Shown: positions 48,946 to 61,675 of the stretch, piece after piece
How positions within the stretch are numbered: the first letter of the stretch is position 1
Layout of the letters: each line of letters begins with the position of its first letter
Assembly (NCBI GenBank): GCA_948474755.1
Contig: CAOLHI010001010.1
Location: 310,001-374,000 of the forward strand
Length of the DNA stretch: 64,000 nucleotides
Direction of reading: 5' to 3'
Source: Ctenosaura bakeri
Taxonomy: Eukaryota > Chordata > Lepidosauria > Squamata > Iguanidae
Notes under the pieces: generated by a model
Databases searched by the model: none
What the model saw: the letters and a program-made list of their open reading frames with translations, nothing else
Told to the model about the DNA's origin: nothing
Program-made: the position numbers and the translations under genes

Positions 48946-49316
48946 CAGGGTGGGCAAAGTGTGGCCTGTGGGCTATGTGGCCACCAGAGACATTTTTTTG
49001 GCCTCCCAGCAAAACCTTTTTTGCTCCAAAATGCTTCAAAATGATTTCTACAGAGTGTTTGTGGGGGCATTTCTAGTGTATTTTGATCTGGACTGGACAC
49101 CCCCCCATGGCTCAAATGAAAATTTTTAACAAAATTTTGCCTCAGGATCCCTAAAAATGCTTCCCAAAGGCCCAAGATGGCCCTAAAATATGTCCTGTTG
49201 GCCCCTTTAGGGAGCATTTCAGGGCAAAAAAAAATGAATTGAATGAAAAATGAAAAAATGAAGCATGTGCAGAGGGCTAATGAGGCACCCTAGTCTTCTA
49301 AAATTGCTCACCCCTG
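48946..49316. mobile_element. hAT-type MITE
   Basis: The ends CAGGGTGGGCAAAGTG and ATTGCTCACCCCTG are short imperfect inverted repeats of the hAT type (CAGGGGTGGGCAA). At 371 bp it has no transposase. The flanking octamers are only partly alike, so the target duplication is not certain. Confidence 0.6.
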
Positions 49317-51554
49317 GAGTAGATGAATGTAGAATATATTCATTCCATCTCTATCCTTCAACCTTCCCCCTTCCACACTTTGATTTTACAAGCTTGTTTT
49401 GTTTATTCCTCCTTGCCACCTCCCACCCCCCCTCCACCATTTTTAGTCCTAACTGGTTACCTAATTTCAATCTCTGCCTTTCAACTTCTCTAACATCTCC
49501 TACCTGTGTCTTTTCCATTGCAGTCCGATTTAACATCTTCTCTGTTCTAGTACATAAGTGTATCCCCATTCTAATGTGCGTGTATGCACAGAGCTAATTT
49601 ACCATCAAGCCTGTTTAGAGCAGATGAGATCTCATTTGTTCTAGATCTAATTTGTTGTATTATATTTTTGTTTTACTTTCAGTATATACCTATTCTGAGT
49701 ATCCTAAATAGTAAACATTTTCTAGACACAAAACTGTTGCTCATATAGAGTTTTCAAAACACTGTTAAATTTCTGGTTATTTCATTATCCCTTTGCTCTA
49801 TGTAATGCTTAATTGCTGATGCTGCTAATGCATGCAAGGCAGAGGCTATATAGATCATTATTGGATTCTCACTTAGCTGACACCACATCACTTGGCTGAC
49901 AGTCTCATGGCTTGCAAGCTTTCTCACTGAGCAAGAGGAAATGCCCCCTGGGGAAGAGCCCTTGTTATATCCCTCTAGTCCAATTAAAAAGACAGAAGAA
50001 TTCAGAATATAAAATTGAAGGTCTGCTGAAAGAGCCATGGGATTCTTTTTAAAGAGACATAGCATTTCATTTTACAGTTTAGCAGCATGTGCTTAAATGA
50101 AATGTACACCACAGTACCACAGTTCCTACCCTCCTCTGCCAGACATTTAGCTAAATGTGTTTACTGAATTAATTTTGATGATAGAAAAGAGTCCTGCTGT
50201 CCTTTTCAATTCTGAGCAACTCAACATTCCTTTCAGAGGAATACTTGGAGATATGTCATATGGCCACAAATTTCCAGAATCAGGAAGGAGTGCTTTGCTA
50301 CCTTAAAGACAAAATGTCTCTTTTTTTCTTTTGCCACAGGACTCCTTATTGTCTATTTCACTTACAGAGCATCTATTCCTAGTCTGAGAACAGTGCTTAT
50401 TACATGAAAATAATCCTTTTGTGTGTTTTGTGGTTACAAGTAATTTTATGGTCTACTTCCTCATGCGTTTTTGTGGAACACTGAAAAGCTAAATAACAGT
50501 CCTTCATACTGAAAGTAACAAAATGCTTTTTGAAAAATAATTTTAATTATTTTATTTCAATCGTCTATGTTTTGCTGGATGTGGTAGCCCCATACTTAAT
50601 GTAGACTGTAATAAAAAATAGCAGTTCCATTGTTGTGACCTCTGTTAATTCTCCCAGTAGATATACATACAATATAAATGATGGAGATACCATTTCTGCA
50701 TTATTAAATGTTTAAGATAAGACATTTCACATTGGCTTACATCGCATATCTATCCTCACATTCACATTCTATTTTGACTTCATTGTTGGCAGAATTTATT
50801 TTCATGTTAGTATGCCATTTTTCACAGATTGGGTAATAGTTTATAAGGGAAAGAAAGAGGCAATATGGATGGTAAGAATATAGGACTGAGAACTGCCACA
50901 AACAGCAGTCTTGTGGAAATTGAGACTGGAGCACAGGAGTGGACCTTCACACTCCTGTTTCTCAGCTTCACAGATCCCTGTCTTTGCAGAACTGATGGGA
51001 GGCACCCCTGCCCACACTGCAAAACCATGATTAATTCCCCCTCCTTGTTGTTCTTGGGAAGAAGGCAACACTTAGTCCTGCAGATAAATGGTACAGAAAG
51101 ACGTTCTGGCACTCTCTTGCACCACAGAGAGCTGATGCAGTTTCTACTAAACTTCAGTGGCAGCCATGATGACAGTAACAAATTCAGTGCCAGCTGCTGA
51201 ATTTCAGAGGTGGTAAATCCAGAGTGGCTCAGCACCTGGTGAGGTGCCCTAGTTGGCAGCTAACTCCAGGATGTTGCCCACTCTTTCTTTAGCAGGCAGC
51301 AGCTGCATGTTTTCTTACACATTTAGGAACTCAGGCAGTTGGATACTGTATTTTTGTAGTTTTCGTCATGTGTAAATTGACCTGGAAACTTAAGCAGATA
51401 ACACCCCCATCTTTATATACTATTGTCATCTCCACCATTACCTCAGAATTTAGGCAAAACGAAATAGGAGTCACAAGTTCTGAAGAGGGTAAGGTTGGGG
51501 GAGGATGGTATCCCCAAGTAAGCCTGCTTTGTTGCAGATGAAACTGTCCCAGAC

Positions 51555-51665
51555 TCTGAGGTATGCCTGTCTCACAGGGTTGTTAGGAGAATTTAACAAT
51601 GAGAAGGAGGATTAGGTATGCTGTCTTGAAAACCCCAGAGGAAAAGCAGGATATAAGGCATAATC
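51555..51665 (+). repeat. LINE/SINE 3' tail fragment
   Basis: 'tctcacagggttgttaggag ... aggaggattaggtatgctgtcttgaaaacc ... aagcaggatataaggca' matches the typical end 'ctcacagggttgttgtgagg...cgccttgagc...aaggcgggatataa' of CR1-group elements in reptiles. Confidence 0.5.
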
Positions 51666-52734
51666 AAAACCCTGGTGCACTTAACAGGGACTGGAACGTT
51701 AATTTACAATCACCTTCTGGAAAAGGGGTCTGATATGAAGATGTCATCACAAAGTCTGTCCAAATGTTTTTGCATCTTCCCCTGACTTTTTAAAAACTAT
51801 CTAGCTTGATGAAACATGCCAGAAAGTTCACTAATTTGTATCCCTTTGTGATGGTCCCAATGAACTAACCATGAGTTCTAGGTTTATTAAAAAAAATACT
51901 GCTTCAAACAAAAAGAGTAGCAAGTCTTTTATCCTATTAGAAAAAAAGATAAACACAAATGACATCTGCTCTTCCTACTGGTGAAAGAATGATTGTGCCA
52001 CGCATGTAGAGCATGGCAAGGGTTAGACTAATTAAGTGAAAGCCTGGAGAGAACAAAACTCATCATTGTAAGTGACACTGTATTACTCATTGCTATTAAT
52101 TGTTATTAATGATAAAATATTGACTTCAAGGATGGTTACAACTGTAACCGGCTGTAGGATTTTGGACAGTGGAGTGCAAAGCACACTGTGACCAGAGTGT
52201 AGTCTGTGCTTGAATTCTACTTCTATTTCTTTTAACACCATAGTTTGCCTGACTCTTACTGGTAATCCTCTGACTTTACATTTGCCAATTTCCCACTGTC
52301 CAAAAGGTACAAACTACTGTGCTGCTTGTGTCCTGTGGTTTTTTAATTGTCTGGGCATCTGCTTGACATCTGTTTAGTTTATTTTTGGTTTATCTTTTAC
52401 CCGTGCTGATTTTTTGGTGTCTCACTCTTGTATATAGTTAATGAACTGTCTTTAATACTGGATCACAACAATTTTTCATTTGATAAACTCTAATATGTTG
52501 TCTCTTTTCACTGCAGCTGTACTCAATTCTTCAGGTTCTCTTCCTGAAAAAAAAATAAATAGTTCAGCTGTAATTTCTTCAAAGAAGAATTATGAAAAAT
52601 AATTCATTAATTGCTTCCATGATCTCTTTATCCTGCTTTTACTCACTGATTGTTTATAGTTCTTCTTTCTCCCGTATCATTTTCCAGCTTTGGAAAATCT
52701 TATTGTTAGCAGTGGTTTATCTAGGTTAAGCAGC

Positions 52735-52985
52735 ACTTATGGCTGTTTCTCACACTGCTGCTGCCCCAGGCTGAGCAAGATCCTGGTGAGGGCAGTGGCA
52801 GCAGCGGGCAGCGGCCGCACCAGGCTAAGGAAGACCACTGCTGCTGCACTGGGCTGAGAACAGCCCCAGCAAGTGTGGTGGCGGGCGAAGCCCAGGTGAG
52901 GGGGGGTTCAGCTTTTTTGCACACCCCTGTCATTGTCACCCAGGACATGTGCTCTATTTACCCCACCCTAGATATGCCTCTGATT
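52735..52985. repeat. GC-rich block, probable unclassified repeat
   Basis: It is locally GC-rich, with several CTGCTGC runs and the motif GCAGCGGCCGC, inside AT-rich intron. The right part ('cacacccctgtcattgtcacccag ... accccaccctagatatgcctctg') reads like the reversed end of a dispersed reptile repeat. The minus-strand open frame of 75 codons has no recognisable motif. Confidence 0.4.
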
Positions 52986-53702
52986 GTTACTCATTATTTT
53001 ATTTTAGAAGTTTCTATGCCATGTTTTCCCCAAGTATAGATTAAAAGTTTCTCACCAGTTACACACTGTGCAATATTTAAATATGCCTATAACAAACAAA
53101 ACTCCTAAAAATGTCAGCTGTAAGAGATTAGTATTCATATACCAAATGGAAGAGTAAATAAAAATAATGCTAAAACACAACATAACAAGGATAGAGCATT
53201 AACAAGACAATCAAGGCTGAAAATGGGTGAGTTCAACCTTCTTGAATACTTGTGATATTACCAGCCACCTGAAAAATAAATAGTTGGGGCCTGGCAGTTC
53301 TTGCTTGGTAAGCTATCCCCTACAGTGGGTGCTACCATAGAAAAAGCCATACTTTTAGTGGCAATCCATCAAGGTTTATAAAGTCAGCAACTTTGGAATA
53401 AGGCCTCTAGTAATGAATGAAACATATAGGAAAGATGTTATAATGCTCTTAATATTATGCCTATCAATTTTTTTTTTTTTTTTTTGGACTTGCTCTCTTT
53501 TCATCTTCCATCTACTTTTCAGAGTTACTTATTCCCAACTGGGCAAAACTTCTGTTTTCTGAATGGGCATGTTTGCAATAGAACAAAAGAAAACCCAAGA
53601 GAATTGGATTATTGGATTATTGCTGTTTCTGACTTTGTCCTATCATCATTTCTATAGGACAGTGTTTCTCTTTCAGTTACAACAAAGTAAGTGGTTATAA
53701 AA

Positions 53703-53942
53703 GAGCCAGCATGATGTAGTGGTATGAACATTGAACTATGACTCTGGAGACCAGGTTTCAAATCCCTGGTCAGCCATGGAAACCTGTTGGGTTATCTTGG
53801 GCAAGTCACAGCCCCTCAGCCTAGGGAATGGCAAAGGTATGCACCCTATGATGAAACCTTGTCAAGAAGGTCCCATGAAAGGTTCACCTTCGGGTTGCCA
53901 TAAGCTGGAAACGAATTGAAGACACACAGCAAGAACAACAAC
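53703..53942 (+). repeat. tRNA-derived SINE, near full length
   Basis: The tRNA-like head has an A box ('atgtagtggtatgaac') and a B box (GGTTTCAAATCC, 53754-53765). The body includes 'ccttgggcaagtcac'-type sequence and 'ggttgccataagctggaaacg', and it ends in an A/C tail of CAAGAACAACAAC type. The family is common in squamates. Confidence 0.8.
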
Positions 53943-54044
53943 TATTAGATATTTCAGTTCAGGTATGTGCTATATTTCTAATCTATCGAATTAGATTAAG
54001 ACAATGTTGTATTTATCTTATATTTAATTTTTCCCCCTTTTAAG

Positions 54045-54254
54045 ACTGGCAACTATTTCATCTGAAGCTCTGCTTGCTATAGATTGATTCACGGTCTTCA
54101 CAATTGGTCATTCATTTCTAAATGTTTGACACAGCTACAGATTCAGAAGTAGAGGTCCCATCGCTGTTATGGGGCTTGAATCCTATATTTTCAGCCTTTG
54201 CAAGACTGTACATAAAGGACATACTAGAAATGAAGGAGTCTAAACAGGTTCCAG
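54045..54254 (+). CDS. STN1: STN1 exon 2 (first coding exon); CDS from 54122
   Basis: The acceptor after the pyrimidine tract 'ttaatttttccccctttt' + AAG suggests an exon start at 54045. Coding begins at ATG 54122, the first ATG in the exon, immediately preceded in frame by TAA. It encodes residues 1-44 plus one base: [20 protein letters not shown], then [20 protein letters not shown] and KQVP. From PSLLWGL on it matches human STN1 closely and has the same length, while the first ten residues differ. The start-codon context is weak (T at -3). The donor is GTAAGT. Confidence 0.93.
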
Positions 54255-57200
54255 GTAAGTGGTGAGTAAATAGGCGCATATAACAATATTACTGGTGTTT
54301 AATGATAGTCTCAGTTTGCCTCCTTGGTCACCTTCCTCAATAGGAAAACAAGAAGGCAGGCAGGCTGAATAGCCTACTTAAAAAGGAGTGTTTTTCTTAT
54401 TAGTGTGCTGAAATGTATTTTTGTTAATTTAACTGTTTTTGCATCTGTGAGTTAGACACAGGAGTTGTTACAAATAGGATTTCAAATAATCACTCAGCCA
54501 ATTGTGTATGCGTGTGCACATGTGCACATGTTCATAACATGTGCATAGGGGTAACATTTTTCTATATAATTTACAATGCACAGGTTGTACTTTTAGAAGA
54601 GGCACAATATTCCTTAATCCCTACTCACTGTGTGATAATAGTTTAATTACACATACAATACAAGTTTCAGATTCTGTTAGAAATAATGTTTTCACCAGCC
54701 AAATTTTGGAAACTCTTACCATCATTATGAACTGGTATAGTGAGTAATCTGGGCTACTGTTGATCTGAAGTATAATTGACAGAGTAATCATGATGAAGTG
54801 CAAATTGATGACAAACTTGAAATCCAATACATTTAAAACATTATGAAGATAACCACATGTCTTGAACCACAAGTGCACAGTAGGGTACCTATGATTAATG
54901 TATAGTAGCATATCTATGATTAATTTATTGTAATGCATTTTTCTGTATTATAAAATAGTGAGTAGTTTTAATTGATAATAAAAAATGATCTTTAGAAATC
55001 ACAGGTTTTGTGAATAAATTATAAACTATTAAGCAATGTAAAGTACAAATGTTAATGGAGTGCATGCAAATGCACATTTACTTGGATATAAGTCCTAATG
55101 TGTTCAGTGGGGTTTACTCTGCATAAGGTTACACTTTTTCAAAAGCTTTAGACTGTACAGCCGAGCAAAGTAAGTGCAAGTCCTATACCTGCTTATCTGG
55201 GAGCAAGCCCTATAAACCTAGTGTGTCTTAGTTTAATAGTGCAAATATACATGTATACTCAAAGTGTATCAAACACAGTTTAACTAGTGGAGTATTAGAA
55301 ACAAGCATGTTAGTACACTCTGCAGTTTAACAAATTAATGTGTCACTTGTAGATGTAAACAACATTAAAGGAAAATAATCTAAGTCAGTCCTTCAATTAA
55401 GGAAATACCCATCTGGGAACTTAAAAATTAGCTGAGTTTACCATGAGAAGTTAAAAATTTGAGCAGTTAAATATCTGAACAATTGTAACAGACCATTGAA
55501 AAAATGTGTTAAGGGTTTGAAATAACATTACAGCAGCCAGTGGGTGAACTTTGGAAGCTTAATTTATGTGTATAGTTCCTTGGTTTTGTAATATGTTTCC
55601 TTTTGTCTTTCATATAATACAATTCTTGTTTTGTATATTCAGTGTCAATAACATTATATTCATACAAAAGGGCTGAGAGCCAGCATGGTGTAAGGGTTTG
55701 ATTGTTGGACTTCAGAAGACAGGGTTCGAATCCCACTGCTTGATCTTCAGTCAGTTGTGCTCTCTCATACTCAAGAAAGACAGTGGCAAACCTCTTCTGA
55801 ATAAATCTGCCCAAGAAAACCTTAGGATAGAGTTGCTGTAAATCAGAATTGACTAAAAGGCACATAACAAGAATAGATGCATACTATACCTTCATTATTG
55901 AGTTCTACACTTTAACCAGGTTAATTCTTCTACTTCTTTTATCTCTGCCTTGAACTATAAGAAGTTGGTTCTATATCTCCTTTACATCTTTGACTCCCAT
56001 ACAGAAATGATTGTTCCAGATTTCCAGTTCCTAGTGCAACATGTGTGGCTGTTGCAAATGACTCCAGTGACTACTGAGGGGAGAATACCTTCCATTTCAG
56101 GGATAATACGGTTTCTAACAATCAAAAGCAGAGTACACTGATGCTGAGAAAGCCTGCCTATTGAACAACAACATTACCCAGTTAGTCTGAAGGAAGAGTT
56201 TAGAGAATCCTGTGATGATTTAGAGATCCAGGGTGATTTTGAGCTATAGCTTTCATCATCCCAGCCACTGTGGCCAGTGGTTGAGGAGGATGGGGGTTGT
56301 AGCCCAGCAGAAATCTGAGAGAGCTGCCAAGAATGGTTTTTAAGAGCCATAGCAAACTGTAAAGGTAGTCCAAGACAAAGCATAGAGGCACAGCTACTAC
56401 AGGGCAAATGAGATTAGGAAATGTTTGCCAAGGAAATTAGAATGTGCCTGCTATGAAGTCTACAGTTTTAACAATGTAACTAGGTGAAGAAAGGTTTTCT
56501 GAAACAACTTGTATCAAACCTTAGCTTTTAATTTAAAAGAAACACTATTTTACTTTTTAAAAAAGCAGTAATCTGATTGTCATGAAACCAAGAAACAGAA
56601 AATCCCTGGTATGTAAAAGGCGGAATGGAAAACCCGTTTTTAAACAGGCTTTCATTAAACATTCTGACTTTTATGTGTCAGCATGCACCACACCTTGTTT
56701 TTCTTGTCAGTGCTGCTGAAAGCAGTGTGCTTTGTTTGATTTCCTGTGCTGTTCTGGGCAATATCACCAGTATCTCTTCCATGGAATCCTATGGCTAACC
56801 TTTTGATTCTCTTTATTACACTTTAATGTTGTACTTCTGACCATGAAAGAACAGTTTGTAAGTCCAAGTAGATCAGAGCAAGCAAAAAGAAAGCTCAAAA
56901 TTTTAATGTATTTTCCAGCTAGTTTTTATATGACCATGCAGCCATGCTGATGAGTAGCAGAAGTGCTGCTCTGTTGTTAGTAAAGTTTAGACAAGTTACC
57001 AAGGGCAGAATATCTTACTTCAAGCAATCCAAGTAAAGCCTGTGCCATCCAATGAAGACCTCGCCTCTCTTCTGAAATGGCTGAGTGGGAGGCCTGGTGG
57101 ATATGGTACAGCTGCCACATAAAAACACTTCCACATCAATCCATATTGTTTGATGCTGGACACAAATAATTTGCCATATGGGAAACATCCACCACTGGGG

Positions 57201-60200
57201 AGAATTTAAAGCATATTTTATATGTTTGGGTCCTGAGATGCAAAACAGATGAAGGAGACCACATTTGTTGCCACATTGTAAACCTGAACCTTTCCCCTTA
57301 GCAAAAAATTGAAGCCATATTCCATTGCAAAAAACCCCTGTGTACCAGAAAACTGAGTGTACGTATTTGTATTAAACATTTAATATATAATATAGACTCC
57401 TAGAAAATTTAACTTCCTCTCATAATCTTTGGTTTTCTGATTGAAGAACTTAGATACTATGGTAAGGAATTAAGATTCCTATTAATTTCTGTTTAGATAT
57501 CTGTGACAACACCATGATTTTAAATATATATCTAATAATTATATGTTTACTTGGAACCCCTAAATACTCTTAATCCTTGTTTGGTCAGGCAGCTGCAACA
57601 AAATTGTCTAACAATCAGCTTTGCTAGTGAAATCTCAAATAAGGTAACTGGTATAAAATAAGTTATGTAACTATAGGAGGTATGAGGAAAAGGAAATGTA
57701 AATTGAATGTAATTTAATGTCATTGAAAAAGGTTATGGCTAGGAATTGTGTAGCATAGGCCAAAGCATTTATTCTCAGTAGTCAGTCCCAATTATTTGTA
57801 TGTAATGTACATTCTGCTTGCCTGCCAGAAAGGTATTCCATTGATATATCTCCTTCTAAGTGGATTTAGAGCTGTGGCTTAAATTTGAGAAATGGGACTT
57901 GAATTTTCTCACAGGATGCTGACACAAGAGAGTGGGATATTTACAGTCAGGATTTTCCCTGGTTATAAATAACTGAAATTATGATTGAATGAACACAGGA
58001 ATGCAGTGTGTCATATTACTTGAATGAGACTTGAAGACATTGGGACTGAAGATATTGATAGTACATTCCCACTATAATCCTGAACCTCTAAATTGAACCA
58101 TACAGGTCTGACCATGATATACCCACTCAGTCTTTGGCTGTGGCTTGAAGAATAAAATTTTAATCCTTTGATCAAGAGTTGATGCCGCTGATCAGATATT
58201 TTGATTTAAGCATGAAGGAAACAACTAGTGTGTCATATTGGTTTCAGTGTTGGACTAAGACACTGAGAGGCCAGGGTTCAAATCTCCACTTGGCTGTGGA
58301 AACCCACTAGGTAACCTTGGGCAAGTCACATTCTGCCAACCTCAGAGTGAAAGCAAAGAAAAACTCTCTGAACAAATCTTGCCAAGAATACTCTGTGAGA
58401 GGTTCACCTTAGGGACACCAAAAGTCGGAAATTATTTGAAGGCACACAACAACAAAAGTTAACTGAGTAAAAGTAGATGGAAATGCTTTAGTGATACAGG
58501 AGGAACTGTGGTAGATAGAATTTTAAATGAAGAAGAATAAGAGTTCAAACAAACAAATCTAGAAAAATACTCTTCCTTTTCTTTTTAGGGATATTCTTTT
58601 ATAACAGGCATCCAATAAAGCAAGTGGATATTCTTGGAACTGTGGTTCTAATCAAAGAACGAGATGCCTTCCATACTTATGGAGGTAAGTAGTTCTCATT
58701 TCTGCCGGTATTTTTGTTCTATTCTTAATAACCATTAATCCCATGAAGATGAAAGACCCATGCTTGACAGATGGAATATTTAAAGAAAAGGAAAGAAAAG
58801 AAAAAGCTCTTCATAATTTATAGTGATGTGTTGCATGGATTTACACTCCATACAGTCTTGAAAGGCAAGCCTGAATTAACATATTTGCAAATTGCCTTGT
58901 GGCTTTTTGTAAACACTCAGAACATGATATTGGATGCAGCTCTGTGCATGTCAATTCAGAGGCAAGCCCATTGTAGTTCAGTGGGATGGAAGTCAGTGAG
59001 CACAGGGCTAAAATTTTACTTTCCTAAAATGTCAACTGATGTGGAGCTACTCAGGGAGAATAGATCAACACTGAACCTGAGATAATTGTTCCATTTCCTT
59101 CCTAGGTATTGAGACAGAAGGACAGGTTGTGCAAGCTGGTCTGATAAGCAAGATGTAGGGAACCTTGTGTACAGCAAACAGATCATAAACTAACCAGTAC
59201 TGCCCCACTCCAAATTCTTTCAGTTCTGTTGGATCCTTTCAGTACAAAAGTGTAAAGCAGAGCAACAAAGGCTGCTCTTAACTTTTTGGAGAGTGAGGTG
59301 TTTAAAAGTTTGTGCAAGGTGGATTATTTTTGAGGGGTCATACTTTTGGGGGGACAGTCTAATCCTTCACATTTACCTGCATACAGGCACACATAGGGAT
59401 GTAGGAAATTACTTTATATTGTGACAGACTACTGGTCCATGGAGCCTGTAATTGTCTACATAGGCTAGCTGTCAGACTAACATTTTTGCATGCAGGAGAT
59501 TCCATGGACTGTGCAAAAAAAGAGTGAGGAATTTGGTATCTGACTGCCCGTTCCTGGGTTTGTTGTTGCTTGTTTTTGTTTTTGAAGAGAGAGGCTGTGC
59601 CTCAATTTTCTTCTTACCTGTTAGGTGACATCTGTCCCTTCTCCATCAACGCAGAACATGGACACTCTTTTCTTTTATATTTCCTTCCAAGAAGATGTAC
59701 CAAGATCACAGCAGTTAAATACCACATATTCAGAGTGAGCTTAATAAAAGTGTTGAGCTCTCTGCTCAGGATTGCTCTCCTCTGTTTCTTTCCCCACGTG
59801 TTCAAACTATTCCTAGTTTCCTTCTCAGGCTCTGTGCCAAATTACTCCTCCTTCTCTTAGCAAGAGGCAGGCTGAGTTGGCCAAAATGAGTTGCAACTTC
59901 CACTTACGTCTTTCAGTTTAAACTGAAGCTGTGCCAGCTGGGAAGCTAATTAATGAGTGTTGCATCAGCTGGATCAAGTGCCCAAAACTACTGATGTATG
60001 ATGCACTCCTTTTCTTGGAAGGAAATTGCAGAAGGAATTCTTTTTGTACTAATTGTGGATTTATCTTAAGGTTTTTCAAAAGAATTTCCTTGCTGCAAGC
60101 ATTGATTGTTCAGCAGTATGTGGTTCATACTGATAATAAGCATAAGCTTGCTAGGCAAGACTTGGTCCATCAGGCCAAGTATCCTACTGTTGGAAATGAT

Positions 60201-61371
60201 CTGTGAATGATTTGAAGATGTGGAGGAAAATTAGAGTAATCTAGGTCAGTAGTGTCACAAGTCGAAAAGGAATTAAAAATGCTAGAATAGAAAGTTTGAT
60301 GGGTGGTATCCTTCAAGTGGGTACTGAAGAATAATAGCTCAGTATCATCAATCCTAAATGTTTAAAATTAAGGTCTTTTCTGCTATCTTTGAACTCTCTG
60401 CAATTTATCTTCAATCTATAGCTAACACGAGATACTGTCTTGTCCCTGATATAATTTGGGTGCTAAATTAATATAATCTGGCCTATCTTGCATCTGTTTT
60501 GAGAAACATAATCAGTGTTGGATAATTCAAAAAGGTACTTGTGTGTAATGTTTGTGTTTCTGCATATATAGAATGCAAAGGATGGACATAGGAGTAGATG
60601 GCAAAGACAAGATCAAATATGAGTCCGCAACTGTCATTTGAGATACATAGGAGACCAGATAGAATGATGGCAATAATAATAAGCAGAATAATTTTATCTT
60701 GGAGCAAGCAAGGTATTGTGCCAAATATAAAACATTAAACCCGTCAAAAAGCCATTTTCTCTCCACACTTTTATAGCCCAGTTTGTTGTAGTTGTGCATG
60801 GAAGTTGTTTCCAACTTACAGTGACCTTGTGACCCTATCACAGGGTTTTCTGGGGCTGAGAATGTGACACACCCAAAGTCATCCCATGAGTTTCCATGGC
60901 TGAGCAGAGAATTGAAACTTAGTCTCCAGGGTTGTAGTTCAACACTCAAACCACTACACCATCCTGTCTCCGTAGGTATTCTCGTAACTCACTTCTTCAA
61001 ATGCAGATGGCTCTGCCACCACCATGCAGTGATTTTAGGAGAAAGAATTTTGGAAGATGAGCTATGTTGTGTGTTGCTTATCTTGATGTCAGGTGATATG
61101 CTGCAGTAGAAAATAACGATTGAAATTGGGAAGGGGGAAGGGAGATTTCTGATAGATATCAAAGATACATTTTGCTTCTAAGTTATAAAAAAAAAACCCA
61201 CATCATGGAGCAAACGTATTTGTGGCTTGGTAAAATGTGACTATGTGTCCTGTATTCTGAAAAGGCAAATCTTCACTAATCACTGCTTCTCTCTTATAGT
61301 GGATGATGGCACAGGGGTTATAAAGTGCACTTGCTGGAAAAATTCACTGGCAGAACAGAAATCTTTGTCAG
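54122..61371 (+). CDS. STN1: STN1 gene, coding exons 2-4 (5' part; CST complex subunit)
   Basis: Three plus-strand coding exons (54122-54254, 58589-58684, 61300-61371) join in frame to give the first 100 residues of STN1 (OBFC1), a protein of 368 residues in human. STN1 is the OB-fold subunit of CTC1-STN1-TEN1, which binds single-stranded DNA, stimulates DNA polymerase alpha-primase and fills in the telomeric C-strand in the nucleus. Family blocks visible are PSLLWGLNP near residue 13, [17 protein letters not shown] at 29-45, [12 protein letters not shown] at about 52-63 and [10 protein letters not shown] at about 77-86, the last two being early strands of the OB fold. The gene starts divergently from SLK, as in human. 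Exons 5 onward lie beyond the right edge. Confidence 0.95.
55675..55871 (+). repeat. tRNA-derived SINE
   Basis: It has a perfect consensus B box, GGTTCGAATCC (55723-55733), an A-box-like 'tggtgtaagggtttg', and the body 'agtggcaaacctcttctgaa...aaatctgcccaagaaaacc' shared with the other copies. The 'gggcaagtcac' module is diverged. Confidence 0.8.
56240..56310. repeat. Core of a foldback hAT-type MITE
   Basis: The inverted halves 'gctatagctttcatcatccc' and 'ggatgggggttgtagcccag' face each other across 'agccactgtggccagtggtt'. It is the same family as 46462-46602, with the outer ends lost. Confidence 0.5.
58220..58456 (+). repeat. tRNA-derived SINE, near full length
   Basis: The B box is GGTTCAAATCT (58275-58285). 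Modules 'ccttgggcaagtcac' and 'aaatcttgccaagaa', 'gttcaccttagggacaccaa' and 'gtcggaaa...gaaggcacacaacaacaa' appear in order. It ends about 130 bp upstream of STN1 exon 3. Confidence 0.85.
58589..58684 (+). CDS. STN1: STN1 exon 3
   Basis: 96 nt complete Gly45 and encode residues 46-76 plus one base: [20 protein letters not shown] then [11 protein letters not shown]. It covers the first beta strand of the OB fold; human STN1 reads FLYNGHPIKQVDVLGTV here. The acceptor is TTTCTTTTTAG and the donor GTAAGT. Confidence 0.95.
58685..61299 (+). other. STN1: STN1 intron 3
   Basis: 2.6 kb. It carries one reversed tRNA-SINE (60784-60970) and fragments of a dispersed repeat near 59415-59500. The open frame of about 104 codons at 58771-59085 has no recognisable features. 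Confidence 0.75.
60784..60970 (-). repeat. tRNA-derived SINE, reversed
   Basis: Read on the minus strand it has 'gtagtggtttgagtgttgaac' (A-box zone), a degenerate B box, 'cagccatggaaactcatggg', and the end 'gtaagttggaaacaacttcc' before a short tail. The modules match the three plus-strand copies. Confidence 0.75.
61300..61371 (+). CDS. STN1: STN1 exon 4
   Basis: 72 nt complete Val77 and encode residues 78-100 plus one base: [20 protein letters not shown] then SLS. The DDGTG-VI-C-CW signature is the OB-fold strand 2-3 turn of STN1 (human DDSTGVINCICW). The acceptor is CTCTCTTATAG and the donor GTAATA. The next exon lies outside the window. Confidence 0.94.
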
Positions 61372-61675
61372 GTAATATTCAGATCTGCAACCACTTGCCT
61401 TCATCTTAGGTCTCAGAATATTAGAATATCAGTGGTTGAGACTATATTTATATGCTTATTGCATTTTCCTGTTTGGCTTTTCCATATTTTTCCACATTAA
61501 TATAATTATGGGAAAAATAACAACAACGTCAGCCAGCCAATTGCAACTAATGGTTCAGGTGGTAACCTAGCTGATGTTTCAGTCTAAGCCTTCAGTCTGG
61601 ACAAAGGAGTTTCCTTTGTTACAGCTCCCAGTGAATCTCCTCACCTTTGACAAAGAGAGACTTCAAAAACATGTG

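Larger units (their letters stand above)
39878..54044 (+). other. STN1: STN1 intron 1 (about 14 kb, inferred)
   Basis: This stretch between the putative first exon and the coding exon holds a truncated L1, several MITEs, a hairpin repeat array and a SINE, all listed separately. No other gene is visible. Between elements, for example 44700-45300 and 49320-51480, the DNA is AT-rich and shows nothing recognisable. Confidence 0.6.
54255..58588 (+). other. STN1: STN1 intron 2
   Basis: This intron of 4.3 kb holds two tRNA-derived SINEs (55675 and 58220) and a hAT-MITE core (56240). The rest is AT-rich with nothing recognisable. Confidence 0.8.

Noticed and set aside
55723..55733. Perfect B box suggesting a functional tRNA gene
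   Set aside because: The flanking sequence does not fold into a tRNA cloverleaf and continues into the shared SINE body, so it is a SINE promoter.
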